Source: Microcystis aeruginosa W13-11
GTDB lineage: Bacteria; Cyanobacteriota; Cyanobacteriia; Cyanobacteriales; Microcystaceae
DNA: 39,883 nt
Assembly (NCBI GenBank): GCA_009995705.1
Contig: JAADBR010000022.1
Location: forward strand, 1-39,883
Direction of reading: 5' to 3'
Shown: piece after piece, positions 1 through 8,709 of the stretch
Layout: every line of letters starts with the position of its first letter
How positions within the stretch are numbered: the first letter of the stretch is position 1
Program-made: the position numbers and the translations under genes
Notes under the pieces: model-generated
Databases searched by the model: none
What the model was told of the DNA's origin: nothing
What the model saw: the letters and a program-made list of their open reading frames with translations, nothing else

Positions 1-243
1 GGATGTCGTGTCATTTCCCAGACCTCCATCAATGGTATCAAAACCAAATCCACCGTCTATCCAGTCATCACCAGTGCCGCCAAATAATTTGTCGTTGCCA
101 TCGCCACCATTGATGGTATCGTTGCCATTATAGCCATAAATGGTATCATCCCCCCAGAGTCCAAAATACCATCCAGTGACTCCGGCTGATGCCGACGATG
201 GAGTAATGATGTTATTCAAGCCATTTCCGGTAACTAGGGGCAT
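1..243 (-). CDS. RTX calcium-binding repeat protein (5' end only)
   Basis: Reading leftward from an ATG at 243, an open frame of 81 codons runs off the window edge. After about 25 residues it turns into glycine/aspartate nonapeptide repeats of the GGxGxDxhx type (for example [20 protein letters not shown]), the calcium-binding beta-roll of RTX/hemolysin-type proteins, which are usually exported by type I secretion. A strong AAGGAGG ribosome binding site lies 8-9 bases before the ATG, which supports the start. The C-terminus, where a secretion signal or catalytic domain would show, is missing, so the specific function cannot be given. Confidence 0.85.
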   Translation of the reverse strand, partial: MPLVTGNGLNNIITPSSASAGVTGWYFGLWGDDTIYGYNGNDTINGGDGNDKLFGGTGDDWIDGGFGFDTIDGGLGNDTTS

Positions 244-506
244 AAATTTAATCCTCCTTAACAATTCTATAATTTACACCCTGTGCAACTGTATTTTTAG
301 TCTTGATTGCTAAGGCTTTCAGAAATCGGCAGAGATAAAGTAAAGTATCCTCTGGAACCCTGATTCCGTCGTTTTTAGTTGCACACGGCATAAGTGTTGC
401 TACTCTACAGCAAAACGTCTAGAATGGTCATTAATTTTTGTGCATGGTCGGGTCTTCTAACCGAAGGCATTGACGAAAGACACATTGTATCTGTCCTAGA
501 GGCACT

Positions 507-2306
507 ATGAAAAAGCTTAAGCAATACTGGACTGCTGAAGCACTGGAAAAAGACTTAGGCGATCCTCTCAATCCCGATAACCCTCTGTCTTACAAGCGGG
601 TGATCGAAATTGACGAGAGCGAAGAATTTCCCCACGAGGAAATTCGCTGGTTATACGACTGGAAACTCCAACACTACTACATTCCCACGGATTGCGGTGG
701 TGAATTTACCTCTTTTGAGGAATTTGTCGCTTTTGTGCGGGTACTTTCCCGACGGGATCAAACTATCAGTATCGCTTTTACTACCCTATTCTGGTCGTTT
801 TTAAACTGGATGGCGGGAACCCCAGAACAGAAACAGAAGCTCGCCCGTTTTATCATGGATGACTATGGGGCGATGTGTCTGGGTTACTCGGAAAAGCAAC
901 ACGGTAGCGATCTGATCAATGGTGATCTAACCGCGACGAAGGTGGAAGGAGGTTATATTCTCAATGGTGAGAAATGGCCGATTAACCGGGCGACTATCTC
1001 TGGAATTTCTTTTATTTTGGCGAAAACCGATGCTAACGGCGGGCCGAAGTGTTTAACCCTATTTATGGTGGATAAACGGCAATTAGATTCCGAAAAATAC
1101 TATAATTTGCCGAAAATATACACCCATGGTGTGCGGGCCTCGGATATGAGTGGCATTGGTTTTAAAGATTGTTTCGTCCCCGATTCCATGCGTTTACGCG
1201 AGGAGGGAGACGGTTTAGAATTAGCCCTGAAAGGTTTCCAGATTACCCGAATGTTGTGCGCTGCTTTTTCCCACGGGGCAGCCGATACCGCTTTAAGAAC
1301 TACCCTCGGTTTTGCCGTTAATCGAGTAATTTATAACAAAAATGTGATGGATTTGCCCCAACCTCGGCGCACTCTCGTGGATGCTTTCCTTGACATCCTT
1401 ATTTGTGATTGCGAGACGATTCCGGCTGCGAGAGGTTTTCATATCATCCCCGAACAGTTTAGCGTCTGGGCTTCGGTAGTAAAATATTTTGTCACTGTCC
1501 GTCTGGAGGAGATGGTTAATAGTGTTTATGTGGTCTTGGGATCGCGTTTTTATATGCGAGAAGAACACGAATTCGGCATCTTCCAGAAGCTACTGCGGGA
1601 TAATTCGATTATCAGTATGTTTGACGGCAGTTCGATCGTCAATCTTCATGCTTTAATCCTACAATTGCGTCCTTTAACCAAATATCGGGCCAAACGCAAC
1701 TCGCGCACCATGTCGGCGTTAGAAACCCGTTTAGAGACGATTTTTAGTCTAGAAAAGTCAGTTCCTCCCTTTGAACCCAATAATTTAGAATTATTTGGCC
1801 GGGGGATAGATGATTCCCTGCAAGGTTTAGAGATTGCCATTGATATGCTAGAGGGATTGAAAGATTCTCAGGAGGTGGACCGGGAAGTATTAGAAAATCT
1901 ATTGATGTTGGGTAATTTAGTTTTAGAGGAACTAAATGCCCACGATGAACAGATTAGTCAATCGAAATTCGAGTACGGTCACGACCAATCCCCCGAATTA
2001 TTCGAGATTGCCAAGAAATACTGCACTTTACACGCTGCTTCCGCTTGTTTACACACTTGGCTTTATAATCGTTCCATCTTGGGGGAATTTTTTGCCCGGG
2101 GGGAATGGTTGGTGTTGAGTTTACACCGATTACTGCGAACTCTGCGACCTCTACCTTACACTCTGTCTGAGGTGTATGTAGAAAATGTTGCCCAAGAATT
2201 GCTGAAATTATATCGAGAAAATCAACATTTTTCGATCGTGCCTTTTCAATTAGCCCATTCACAAACTACCGAGGAAAAAATCCATGAACTCCAGCTCCAA
2301 TCTTAA
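507..2306 (+). CDS. Acyl-CoA dehydrogenase family protein (probable acyl-ACP dehydrogenase)
   Basis: A 599-residue flavoprotein of the acyl-CoA dehydrogenase fold, which introduces a double bond into an activated acyl chain. Family marks are GYSEKQHGSD (about residues 127-136) and NGEKWPINRA in the middle domain, and MFDGSSIVNLHALI (about 372-385) where other members have the YEGT segment with the catalytic glutamate; here the residue is aspartate. Residues after about 400 form an extra, mainly helical extension beyond the usual ~380-residue core. An AGAGG ribosome binding site precedes the ATG. The last 23 bases overlap the following acyl carrier protein gene, so the natural substrate may be an acyl-ACP rather than an acyl-CoA. 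That pairing is my inference; pathway and chain length are unknown. Confidence 0.85.
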   Translation: MKKLKQYWTAEALEKDLGDPLNPDNPLSYKRVIEIDESEEFPHEEIRWLYDWKLQHYYIPTDCGGEFTSFEEFVAFVRVLSRRDQTISIAFTTLFWSFLNWMAGTPEQKQKLARFIMDDYGAMCLGYSEKQHGSDLINGDLTATKVEGGYILNGEKWPINRATISGISFILAKTDANGGPKCLTLFMVDKRQLDSEKYYNLPKIYTHGVRASDMSGIGFKDCFVPDSMRLREEGDGLELALKGFQITRMLCAAFSHGAADTALRTTLGFAVNRVIYNKNVMDLPQPRRTLVDAFLDILICDCETIPAARGFHIIPEQFSVWASVVKYFVTVRLEEMVNSVYVVLGSRFYMREEHEFGIFQKLLRDNSIISMFDGSSIVNLHALILQLRPLTKYRAKRNSRTMSALETRLETIFSLEKSVPPFEPNNLELFGRGIDDSLQGLEIAIDMLEGLKDSQEVDREVLENLLMLGNLVLEELNAHDEQISQSKFEYGHDQSPELFEIAKKYCTLHAASACLHTWLYNRSILGEFFARGEWLVLSLHRLLRTLRPLPYTLSEVYVENVAQELLKLYRENQHFSIVPFQLAHSQTTEEKIHELQLQS

Positions 2307-2646
2307 TAATCTGGTACAAAATTGGTTAGTTAAACAGTTAGCCGATCAGTTATCTTTAGATGCAAAAATGATTAATGTGACTGAACCTTTAACCCGTTAT
2401 GGTTTAGATTCGATCGATGCGGTAACGATGGTGGGTGATCTAGAAGATTGGGTAGGTCAAGAGTTACCTTCTACCCTTTTCTGGGATCATTCTACTATTG
2501 AAAAAGCGTCTCTCTTCCTAGTAGAAAACTACGATCTTCCTAATCTTTCCGGTGAGGAAAAACCCGCAGAAGTTGACCGCGTCCCTGAAAAAGCTGAACC
2601 GGCTGTTAGTGGTGGCAAAGGTTGGAGTTTATTCGGTCGTCGTTAA
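2284..2646 (+). CDS. Free-standing acyl carrier protein
   Basis: A 120-residue protein with a phosphopantetheine attachment motif, GLDSIDA, with Ser43 as the modified residue, inside a normal four-helix carrier domain (about residues 8-80). A charged, Pro/Glu/Lys-rich tail of about 35 residues ending WSLFGRR follows and is not typical of fatty-acid-synthase AcpP. The ATG lies inside the dehydrogenase frame after GAGGAAAAAATCC, so translation is probably coupled. It is better seen as a dedicated carrier for the dehydrogenase (secondary lipid, polyketide or lipopeptide precursor) than as the housekeeping AcpP. Carrier role is near certain; pathway unknown. Confidence 0.88.
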   Translation: MNSSSNLNNLVQNWLVKQLADQLSLDAKMINVTEPLTRYGLDSIDAVTMVGDLEDWVGQELPSTLFWDHSTIEKASLFLVENYDLPNLSGEEKPAEVDRVPEKAEPAVSGGKGWSLFGRR

Positions 2647-2661
2647 TTTTAGTGTAGGGTG

Positions 2662-2780
2662 GGTTAGGCGACGACAATTTATGCTAGGGAAAATTATCTA
2701 GTATTCGCCGTAACCCACCGATATTAGTGGTTAGGCGACGACAATTTATGCTAGGGAAAATTATCTAGTATTCGCCGTAA
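2662..2780. repeat. Tandem pair of 52-bp repeats in a GTAGGGTGGGTTA hairpin
   Basis: Two identical 52-bp units, 2662-2713 and 2729-2780, are repeated with a 67-bp period. The first is flanked by GTGGGTTAGGCGA on the left and TTCGCCGTAACCCACC on the right, an imperfect inverted repeat of the GTAGGGTGGGTTA class that is widely scattered in cyanobacterial genomes. The second unit lacks the outer arms at its right end. It lies in the gap between the ACP gene and the cta operon; no gene is seen there. Confidence 0.8.
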
Positions 2781-2787
2781 AGTTAAA

Positions 2788-2890
2788 TATCTAAATTACT
2801 TGTTAAGACTGTAGGAGAGAAGGGAACAGGGAGAAAGAATTACAATATTTGTACTAAAATCGACCCTAAGCAATTTAAATTACGAACAGC
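2788..2890. repeat. Dispersed ~103-bp repeat, copy A
   Basis: This stretch resembles 10979-11082 in the same orientation over its whole length, with shared blocks TATCTAAATTACT, CAGGGAGA and TTTGTACTAAAAT. The similarity is roughly 70 percent by eye. No open frame is conserved. Both copies lie between genes, as expected of an old dispersed or mobile repeat. Confidence 0.6.
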
Positions 2891-2952
2891 TTATTAGTTG
2901 GTTCTGTTCTCTACTCACCAGTATAGGAATTGCTGTAAATTAAAATATATAA

Positions 2953-2980
2953 AAAAGGGCGATTAATTGGTCGCCCTTTT
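2953..2980 (-). terminator. Terminator of the ctaCDE operon
   Basis: A perfect 10-bp stem (AAAAGGGCGA with TCGCCCTTTT) with an 8-base loop sits 20 bases past the ctaE stop. Read on the minus strand the stem runs into a T tract, giving a standard intrinsic terminator. It may also stop plus-strand transcripts. Confidence 0.8.
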
Positions 2981-3000
2981 CTCTGAGTAAATAACAAAAA

Positions 3001-3624
3001 TTAGCTCAAGATATACACCAGTAAAAACAGGATAATCCAGACCACATCGACAAAATGCCAGTATAATTCTGCTGCTTCCACACCAAAGTGAGATTGACTA
3101 GAATAGTGATCTTTTTGACGAGAACGCCAGAGGACAGATAGAATCAGCACTAAACCAAAAGTAACGTGGAGACCGTGGAATCCAGTTAAGGCATAAAAGG
3201 CACTGGTGAAAACATTAGTTGTCAGACCGAATTCAGCGTGATAATATTCGTATCCTTGACCACAAAGGAAGATAATGCCCATCAGGGCAGTAATGCCGAA
3301 CCACAATTGTAAACCGGCGTTATTATTTTGTTTAATCGCTTTTTGTCCCATGTGCATAACAAAACTACTGGACACCAGAATAATCGTGTTAATTGTCGGT
3401 AGGGTTAATTCTAATTCTGGCGTGCCGGCGGGGGGCCAAACGGGTAACATGGTACGGTAGAGCAAGAAAGCGGTAAATAAGCCTAAAAAGATGGAACTTT
3501 CCGCCACTAGAAACAAAACCAAACCGAATAAGCGATGATCCTGGTGGCCATGATGTCCGTGTTCCACCGTTTCTTGATGATAATTGACAGAGATTTGAGA
3601 ATCTTCGAGCGTTGAACCTTGCAT
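3001..3624 (-). CDS. ctaE: Cytochrome c oxidase subunit III
   Basis: A 207-residue heme-copper oxidase subunit III with five predicted membrane helices, the usual short bacterial form. It has the family segments HRLFGLVLFLVAESSIFLG near the N-terminus, GFHGLHVTFGL in the middle, and AAELYWHFVDVVWIILF at the end. A His-rich leader (HGHHGHQDH) precedes the first helix. The subunit carries no metal centre and stabilises subunit I in the aa3-type terminal oxidase. It is the last gene of ctaC-ctaD-ctaE. Its 89-bp separation from ctaD contains a repeat of the TGATAACTG family. Confidence 0.97.
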   Translation of the reverse strand: MQGSTLEDSQISVNYHQETVEHGHHGHQDHRLFGLVLFLVAESSIFLGLFTAFLLYRTMLPVWPPAGTPELELTLPTINTIILVSSSFVMHMGQKAIKQNNNAGLQLWFGITALMGIIFLCGQGYEYYHAEFGLTTNVFTSAFYALTGFHGLHVTFGLVLILSVLWRSRQKDHYSSQSHFGVEAAELYWHFVDVVWIILFLLVYILS

Positions 3625-3675
3625 GATTGAGTGTCCTTAGTTTACACAGGAGACGGGGCGCTTTTTTCAGTGATC

Positions 3676-3707
3676 AGTAATCAGTGAACTGAAAACTCAC
3701 ATCTGAT
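3676..3707. repeat. Short dispersed repeat (inverted mate at 8607-8638)
   Basis: These 32 bases are the reverse complement of 8607-8638 with one mismatch. Both belong to the CAGTTATCAG/TGATTACTG family seen again near 11130, 12120 and 12300. This copy separates ctaE from ctaD. Confidence 0.75.
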
Positions 3708-3713
3708 AACTGA

Positions 3714-5390
3714 TTATTGGGATTCCGCACCCACTTCAGCGAGGATATCTTGTACTGATTCCTCTGCTTCCGATTCCTCCATATCAATACCGTAATCGTA
3801 GGGGCCAGACCAAAGAATCGGCATTTCCTCGAAATTCTCGATAATTGGGGGAGAGGAGGTTTGCCATTCTAGGGTTAAAGCGCGCCAAGGATTACGGCCG
3901 GCCGGTTGACCTTGAAAGGCACTCCAGACCATATTAATAGCGAAGGGAATACTCGATATACCGAGAATATAAGCTCCTGCGGTGCACAGAACATTTAAAC
4001 TCTGAAATTGCACATCATACAGGGCAATACGACGGTTCATACCCAACAATCCCAATTCGTGCATCGGCATGAAAGTTAAATTCAAACCGATAAAAGTGAG
4101 AACAAAGTGGATACGACCGAGAGTTTCGTTATACATCCGTCCGGTCATTTTCGGGAACCAATGGTAAACGGCAGAAAACAGAGCCATTGCCGTACCACCA
4201 AATAGTACATAATGGAAGTGACCGACAACAAAATAGGTATCGTGGACGTGGATGTCGAAGGGAACGGAAGCCAACATAACCCCAGTCAAACCACCGATGA
4301 GGAAGGAAGACAGGAAACCGACCCCAAATAACAAAGACGTATTGAGACTAAGTTTACCCCCCCAAAGAGTGGCACACCAACTAAAGATTTTAATGCCCGT
4401 GGGAACGGCGATTAACATGGTTGCCGCCATGAAAAACATCCGTAACCAACCGGGGGTACCGCTGGTGAACATATGGTGGGCCCAAACGATTAAACCCAAG
4501 AAACAGATGGTGAGACTGGAATAGGCGATCGCTCGATAACCAAAAATCGGTTTACGCGCATGAACTGGTAATATTTCCGATATCGTGCCGAAAAAGGGCA
4601 AAATCATGATATAAACAGCAGGATGGGAGTAAAACCAGAACATATGCTGATAAATCACCGGATCGCCGCCGCCAGCAGGGTTAAAAAAGCTTGTGCCGGC
4701 GATTAAATCAAAGGACAAGAGAACAAGAGCAGAAGCAAGAACGGGTGTGGAAAGCAGTACCAGAGTCGAAGTGGCCAGCATTGCCCAACAAAATAGCGGC
4801 ATACTGTACAAATCCATCTCAGGAATCCGCATTTTCAGGATCGTGGTGATGAAATTAATCGAGCCTAAAATCGAAGAAGTCCCGATCAATAAAAGGCTCA
4901 AAATCCACAATTCTTCCCCCCATTTGCCGCTAATTAAGCTCAAAGGTGGGTAGGAAGTCCAACCGGACTGGGGTGCGCCGACAAAGAAACTGGATAATAA
5001 TAGCAGCCCGCCGGGGGGGTTAAGCCAGAAAGCCACAGCGTTAAGACGAGGAAAAGCCATATCTTCCGCCCCAATCATCAGGGGAATGAGATAATTGGCA
5101 AAACCTGCCCCAACCGGAACGATCCAAAGAAAGATCATGATCGTTCCGTGCATGGTCATGAATTGGTTATATAGTTCTGGGGAGACGAAATCGGGGTCAG
5201 GAGTGGCTAATTCCGTCCGCAGCACTTCCGCGAAAGCACCGCCAATAAAGAAGAAAAGAAAGGCAGTCACCAGATATTGAATCCCGATGACTTTATGATC
5301 GGTGCAGAAAGTAAAGTAATCGGTCCACTTGCGGTGATGGATCACCTCGGGAACAGTTGCTGGGGTGGTTATTTCCGTTAATGCTGTCAT
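3714..5390 (-). CDS. ctaD: Cytochrome c oxidase subunit I (aa3 type)
   Basis: A 558-residue, twelve-helix catalytic subunit holding heme a and the heme a3-CuB site where oxygen is reduced to water with proton pumping. Visible ligand segments are WFYSHPAVYI (cross-linked His/Tyr region), VWAHHMFTSG (the CuB histidine pair) and VGHFHYVLFGG (heme ligands). It follows ctaC with a 29-bp gap. The C-terminal tail is acidic (EESEAEESVQ). Full length, no disruption. Confidence 0.98.
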   Translation of the reverse strand: MTALTEITTPATVPEVIHHRKWTDYFTFCTDHKVIGIQYLVTAFLFFFIGGAFAEVLRTELATPDPDFVSPELYNQFMTMHGTIMIFLWIVPVGAGFANYLIPLMIGAEDMAFPRLNAVAFWLNPPGGLLLLSSFFVGAPQSGWTSYPPLSLISGKWGEELWILSLLLIGTSSILGSINFITTILKMRIPEMDLYSMPLFCWAMLATSTLVLLSTPVLASALVLLSFDLIAGTSFFNPAGGGDPVIYQHMFWFYSHPAVYIMILPFFGTISEILPVHARKPIFGYRAIAYSSLTICFLGLIVWAHHMFTSGTPGWLRMFFMAATMLIAVPTGIKIFSWCATLWGGKLSLNTSLLFGVGFLSSFLIGGLTGVMLASVPFDIHVHDTYFVVGHFHYVLFGGTAMALFSAVYHWFPKMTGRMYNETLGRIHFVLTFIGLNLTFMPMHELGLLGMNRRIALYDVQFQSLNVLCTAGAYILGISSIPFAINMVWSAFQGQPAGRNPWRALTLEWQTSSPPIIENFEEMPILWSGPYDYGIDMEESEAEESVQDILAEVGAESQ

Positions 5391-5419
5391 AATGCCAAGA
5401 TTTTAGATGACAAAAAAAA

Positions 5420-6385
5420 TTACATTTGCTGCTGATGGGCAACTTGGGCGAGGATTTCACCGTTTATGCCCATTTCTTCGGTGTAGGGGGTCAAATATTG
5501 ACTATCAGAGCGATCTTTAGCGGTCATGGCTACGGTTTGATCGCTGTCAACTTCGGCGATCGTGTTATCCTGCACCCATTGGTCGTAATCCCCTTGGGAG
5601 TGAACCACAAAGCTAGATTTCATACCACCGTGATAGGCCCCGCAAAGTTCCGCACAAATGATCGGATATTGACCAATTTGGTTGGATGTGAACGATAACA
5701 CCGTTTCCTGTCCGGGGATAACATCCTGTTTTAGACGCAATTGGGGAACCCAGAAAGCATGGATCACATCCCCTGCTTCCATATTCAGTTGCACGGGACG
5801 ATTGACGGGAGCGTGCAGTTCTCCGGAAACAATGCCGGTTTCGGGATAGGTGAAGATCCAAGCGTATTGAATACCTTTGACATTGACCACTAGGGGGGGA
5901 ACTCCTTCACCATCGTAGGAATTGCCGATCCCTAGGGCTACTCTGCGATCGCCAGCCATGGCCATCATCGTGCCGTGGTGATGACCGTGGTGGGCGATTT
6001 CTCCTTTGTCACCCTTGGAAATCAAGGGATCGAGACCGCCGATATTGTTATAAATCTCGAAGCTATAGACGGCAAGGACAAAGACGATTACCGTCGGGAT
6101 GGCTGTCCAGAAGATTTCTAGGGGGACATTGCCCTCCACTGCCGGTCCGTCGGTTTGATCCCCCGGTTTACGGCGAAAGCGAATCACTATATAGACAATC
6201 ACGCCTTCAACTATCAAAAATAGTCCCGTGGCGATGGTCATCATCAGATTAAAGATATTATCTATCTCCTGAGCATCTTCAGAAGCGGCCACAGGCATTA
6301 AACCATGATTTTGGCCATACCAGAGACTAATTAAGGTTAAGGTGATCCCGATTACGAGCGTCAGGATACTGCTGGGAATTTTCAC
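5420..6385 (-). CDS. ctaC: Cytochrome c oxidase subunit II
   Basis: A 321-residue subunit that takes electrons from cytochrome c or plastocyanin. An N-terminal signal or anchor and a second helix (about residues 45-70) are followed by a cupredoxin domain with the complete CuA site, ICAELCGAYHGGM plus the upstream histidine in GDVIHAFWVP. A His-rich insert (HHGHHHG, about residue 130) lies between helix and cupredoxin domain. First gene of the oxidase operon, divergent from ctaA/ctaB. Confidence 0.97.
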   Translation of the reverse strand: MKIPSSILTLVIGITLTLISLWYGQNHGLMPVAASEDAQEIDNIFNLMMTIATGLFLIVEGVIVYIVIRFRRKPGDQTDGPAVEGNVPLEIFWTAIPTVIVFVLAVYSFEIYNNIGGLDPLISKGDKGEIAHHGHHHGTMMAMAGDRRVALGIGNSYDGEGVPPLVVNVKGIQYAWIFTYPETGIVSGELHAPVNRPVQLNMEAGDVIHAFWVPQLRLKQDVIPGQETVLSFTSNQIGQYPIICAELCGAYHGGMKSSFVVHSQGDYDQWVQDNTIAEVDSDQTVAMTAKDRSDSQYLTPYTEEMGINGEILAQVAHQQQM

Positions 6386-6669
6386 GGTCTTTTCAATATT
6401 TTTAATAGTGGCTACTTATTCAAGGCTAAAACATGATTCCCCTATAGATGGGGAATTTAACCAGCATCTTCCGAGAATTTTATCTTTTCTTTGGGATCGT
6501 TTTCGGGGAAAGTATTTAAAATAACTAATTTTTATATCTTATTCTGAGTTTATGTAAACAAATGTAACGAAAATGGCCAGAAATCTAAAGAATATCTAAA
6601 AGGTTTTACCAGTCGTAAAAAAACTCATTCACAGTGATAACTGACTGGCAAACAAAGCCAGGATCTTTG
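6386..6669. promoter_or_regulatory. Divergent control region between ctaC and ctaA
   Basis: About 280 AT-rich bases separate the start codons of the oxidase operon (minus) and the heme A synthesis genes (plus). Both promoters must lie here or in the 5' ends of the genes. I see no unmistakable -35/-10 pair or operator, so only the layout supports this call. No gene is supported in the interval. Confidence 0.45.
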
Positions 6670-7620
6670 ATGACAGACTCCTTGAGAACAGGCAAACCGA
6701 TGACCGAATCTGTTTTTAACCCGACACCCCTAAGAGAAACTGGCAATATTCAGGTGTGGATGCGCCGCTTAGTCTGGAAAATTGCGATCGCTACTTGCGC
6801 CCTCATGGTGGTGGGCGCTGCCACCAGAGTTATGAACGCCGGTTTAGCTTGTCCCGATTGGCCTCTCTGTTACGGTCAATGGATTCCCAGTCAGCAGATG
6901 AATCTACAGGTATTTCTGGAGTGGTTTCATCGTCTCGATGCCTCTTTGATCGGGTTTAGTACGATCGCTCTCGTCGGTCTGTCTTGGTGGTATCGTCGCC
7001 ATCTTCCCACTTGGCTGTTGCCCTCTGCGATCGCTGCCTTGGCTTTAATTCTCCTGCAAGGAGTCTTGGGAGGATTAACCGTGACCCAATTACTGCGATT
7101 TGACATCGTAACCGCCCATTTAGGCACAGCTTTGCTCTTTTTCTCCACCCTAATCGTCATTGCTATCGGTCTGACTCCCTATCGTGGCACCGGTACAGTC
7201 GGGAAACTAACTGGGATCGGAATGGTCGCCACCGCTCTAGTTTATCTGCAATGTCTCCTCGGTGGTCTCGTCGGTTCCCGTTGGGCAGCCCATCAGTGTT
7301 TAACGGTTTCCCAACTCTGCACGGTGATGAATAGCCACATTATCGGGGTTTTTCCCGCCACCATCTCGGTGTTAATCCTAGTTTTCTTCGCTTGGCGAAC
7401 TGCCGCTATCCATCCTCTCCTCAAAAAACTAGCTTTTAGCGCCGGGGGATTAGTCGCCCTACAGGTGTTTTTAGGCGTTGCCACCCTGAAACTACATCTC
7501 CAGGTGGAACCCTTAACCATTACCCACCACAGCATCGGTGCCCTATTGGTGGGAACCCTCGTCGCTTTTACCACTTTCGCCCTTCGCGATCGTTCTTTCG
7601 CGCCTATAAGCCATCTCTAA
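6670..7620 (+). CDS. ctaA: Heme A synthase (COX15 family)
   Basis: An eight-helix membrane enzyme that oxidises the heme O methyl group to formyl, giving heme A for subunit I. Marks are [25 protein letters not shown], the EWFHRLDAS histidine region, and [10 protein letters not shown]; a second half repeats the pattern with the [11 protein letters not shown] histidine. I chose the ATG at 6670 because AGGA lies 6 bases before it. An in-frame GTG at 6634 would add 12 residues but has no ribosome binding site. The gene ends 13 bases before ctaB. Confidence 0.93.
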   Translation: MTDSLRTGKPMTESVFNPTPLRETGNIQVWMRRLVWKIAIATCALMVVGAATRVMNAGLACPDWPLCYGQWIPSQQMNLQVFLEWFHRLDASLIGFSTIALVGLSWWYRRHLPTWLLPSAIAALALILLQGVLGGLTVTQLLRFDIVTAHLGTALLFFSTLIVIAIGLTPYRGTGTVGKLTGIGMVATALVYLQCLLGGLVGSRWAAHQCLTVSQLCTVMNSHIIGVFPATISVLILVFFAWRTAAIHPLLKKLAFSAGGLVALQVFLGVATLKLHLQVEPLTITHHSIGALLVGTLVAFTTFALRDRSFAPISHL

Positions 7621-7633
7621 GGATTTAATCACG

Positions 7634-8584
7634 ATGACTGGAACTCAAGCCCTTCGCCACCACGATAATTTTTTACAAGTCGCTAAAAGTTATTATCAAC
7701 TCACCAAGCCGCGAATTATTCCTCTACTGCTGATTACCACGGCCGCTGCCATGGAAATCGCCTCCAAAGGTCAGGTTTCCCCCCTCTTACTCTTTCTTAC
7801 CCTCCTCGGTGGCACTCTCGCCGCCGCCGCCGCTCAAACCTTAAACTGTATCTATGATCGCGACATCGATCACACCATGCTTCGCACCCGCGCCCGTCCT
7901 ATTCCCTCTGGCCGCGTGCAACCTCTCCACGCCCTCATTTTTGCCCTCGTTTTAGCGTCCCTTTCCCTAGCACTTTTTGTCTTTTTTGTCAATACTTTGA
8001 GCGGATTTTTAGCAATGACCGGTATCGCATTTTATATGCTGATTTATACCCATCTGCTCAAGCGTCATAGTGTCCAAAATATTGTTATCGGTGGCGCAGC
8101 TGGCTCGATTCCTCCCCTCGTCGGTTGGGCGGCAGTAACGGGCGATCTTGGTTGGATTCCCTGGATTTTATTCGCCATTATTTTCCTTTGGACTCCTCCC
8201 CATTTTTGGGCTTTAGCTTTAATGATCAAGGATGATTATGCGGAAGTAGATATCCCGATGATGCCCGTAGTTAAAGGGGAAGAGGCCACTAGCGAGCAGA
8301 TTTGGCTCTATACTTTAATCGTCGTTCCTTTCACTTTCCTCCTGATTTATCCCTTGGCTGCCTGTGGTGTGGTTTATGGTCTAGCGGCTTTGGTTTTAGG
8401 GTTTGTTTTCCTGAAAAAAGCTTGGCAATTAAAACAGAATCCTTTTGATCGGGACATGGCGAGATCGCTGTTTAAATATTCCATTCTTTACATGATGTTA
8501 TTATGTACAGCTATGGTGATCGATAGTTTACCCATGACCTCTCGTCTCCTCGCTACAATTGCCAGTTTATTCCCCTGTAGTTAA
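7634..8584 (+). CDS. ctaB: Protoheme IX farnesyltransferase (heme O synthase)
   Basis: A 316-residue polytopic UbiA-family prenyltransferase that adds farnesyl to heme B to make heme O, the substrate of CtaA. The first Asp-rich motif is [12 protein letters not shown] followed by [11 protein letters not shown]. The second conserved region is [16 protein letters not shown] after [13 protein letters not shown]. About nine helices. It sits 13 bases behind ctaA, so the two heme A enzymes are co-transcribed and diverge from the oxidase genes they serve. Confidence 0.97.
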   Translation: MTGTQALRHHDNFLQVAKSYYQLTKPRIIPLLLITTAAAMEIASKGQVSPLLLFLTLLGGTLAAAAAQTLNCIYDRDIDHTMLRTRARPIPSGRVQPLHALIFALVLASLSLALFVFFVNTLSGFLAMTGIAFYMLIYTHLLKRHSVQNIVIGGAAGSIPPLVGWAAVTGDLGWIPWILFAIIFLWTPPHFWALALMIKDDYAEVDIPMMPVVKGEEATSEQIWLYTLIVVPFTFLLIYPLAACGVVYGLAALVLGFVFLKKAWQLKQNPFDRDMARSLFKYSILYMMLLCTAMVIDSLPMTSRLLATIASLFPCS

Positions 8585-8606
8585 TCTCAGTTATCGGTAA
8601 ACAGTG

Positions 8607-8638
8607 ATCAGATGTGAGTTTTCAGTTCACTAATTACT
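8607..8638. repeat. Short dispersed repeat (inverted mate at 3676-3707)
   Basis: Part of a ~110-bp low-complexity stretch between ctaB and dnaA built from CAGTTATCGG, TTACTGTTTACTGTTCACTG and CCCCACTCCCCATCTCCCC-like words. The inner 32 bases match the ctaD-ctaE spacer inverted (31 of 32). Confidence 0.75.
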
Positions 8639-8709
8639 GTTTACTGTTCACTGAAAATACTCCCCACTCCCCATCTCCCCAATTCATAATTCATAATTCG
8701 CCCCGACTA

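Noticed and set aside
2647..3000. CRISPR-like array from the two 52-bp repeats
   Set aside because: Only two units with a 15-bp gap and no spacers; the unit lies in a hairpin repeat, not a CRISPR.
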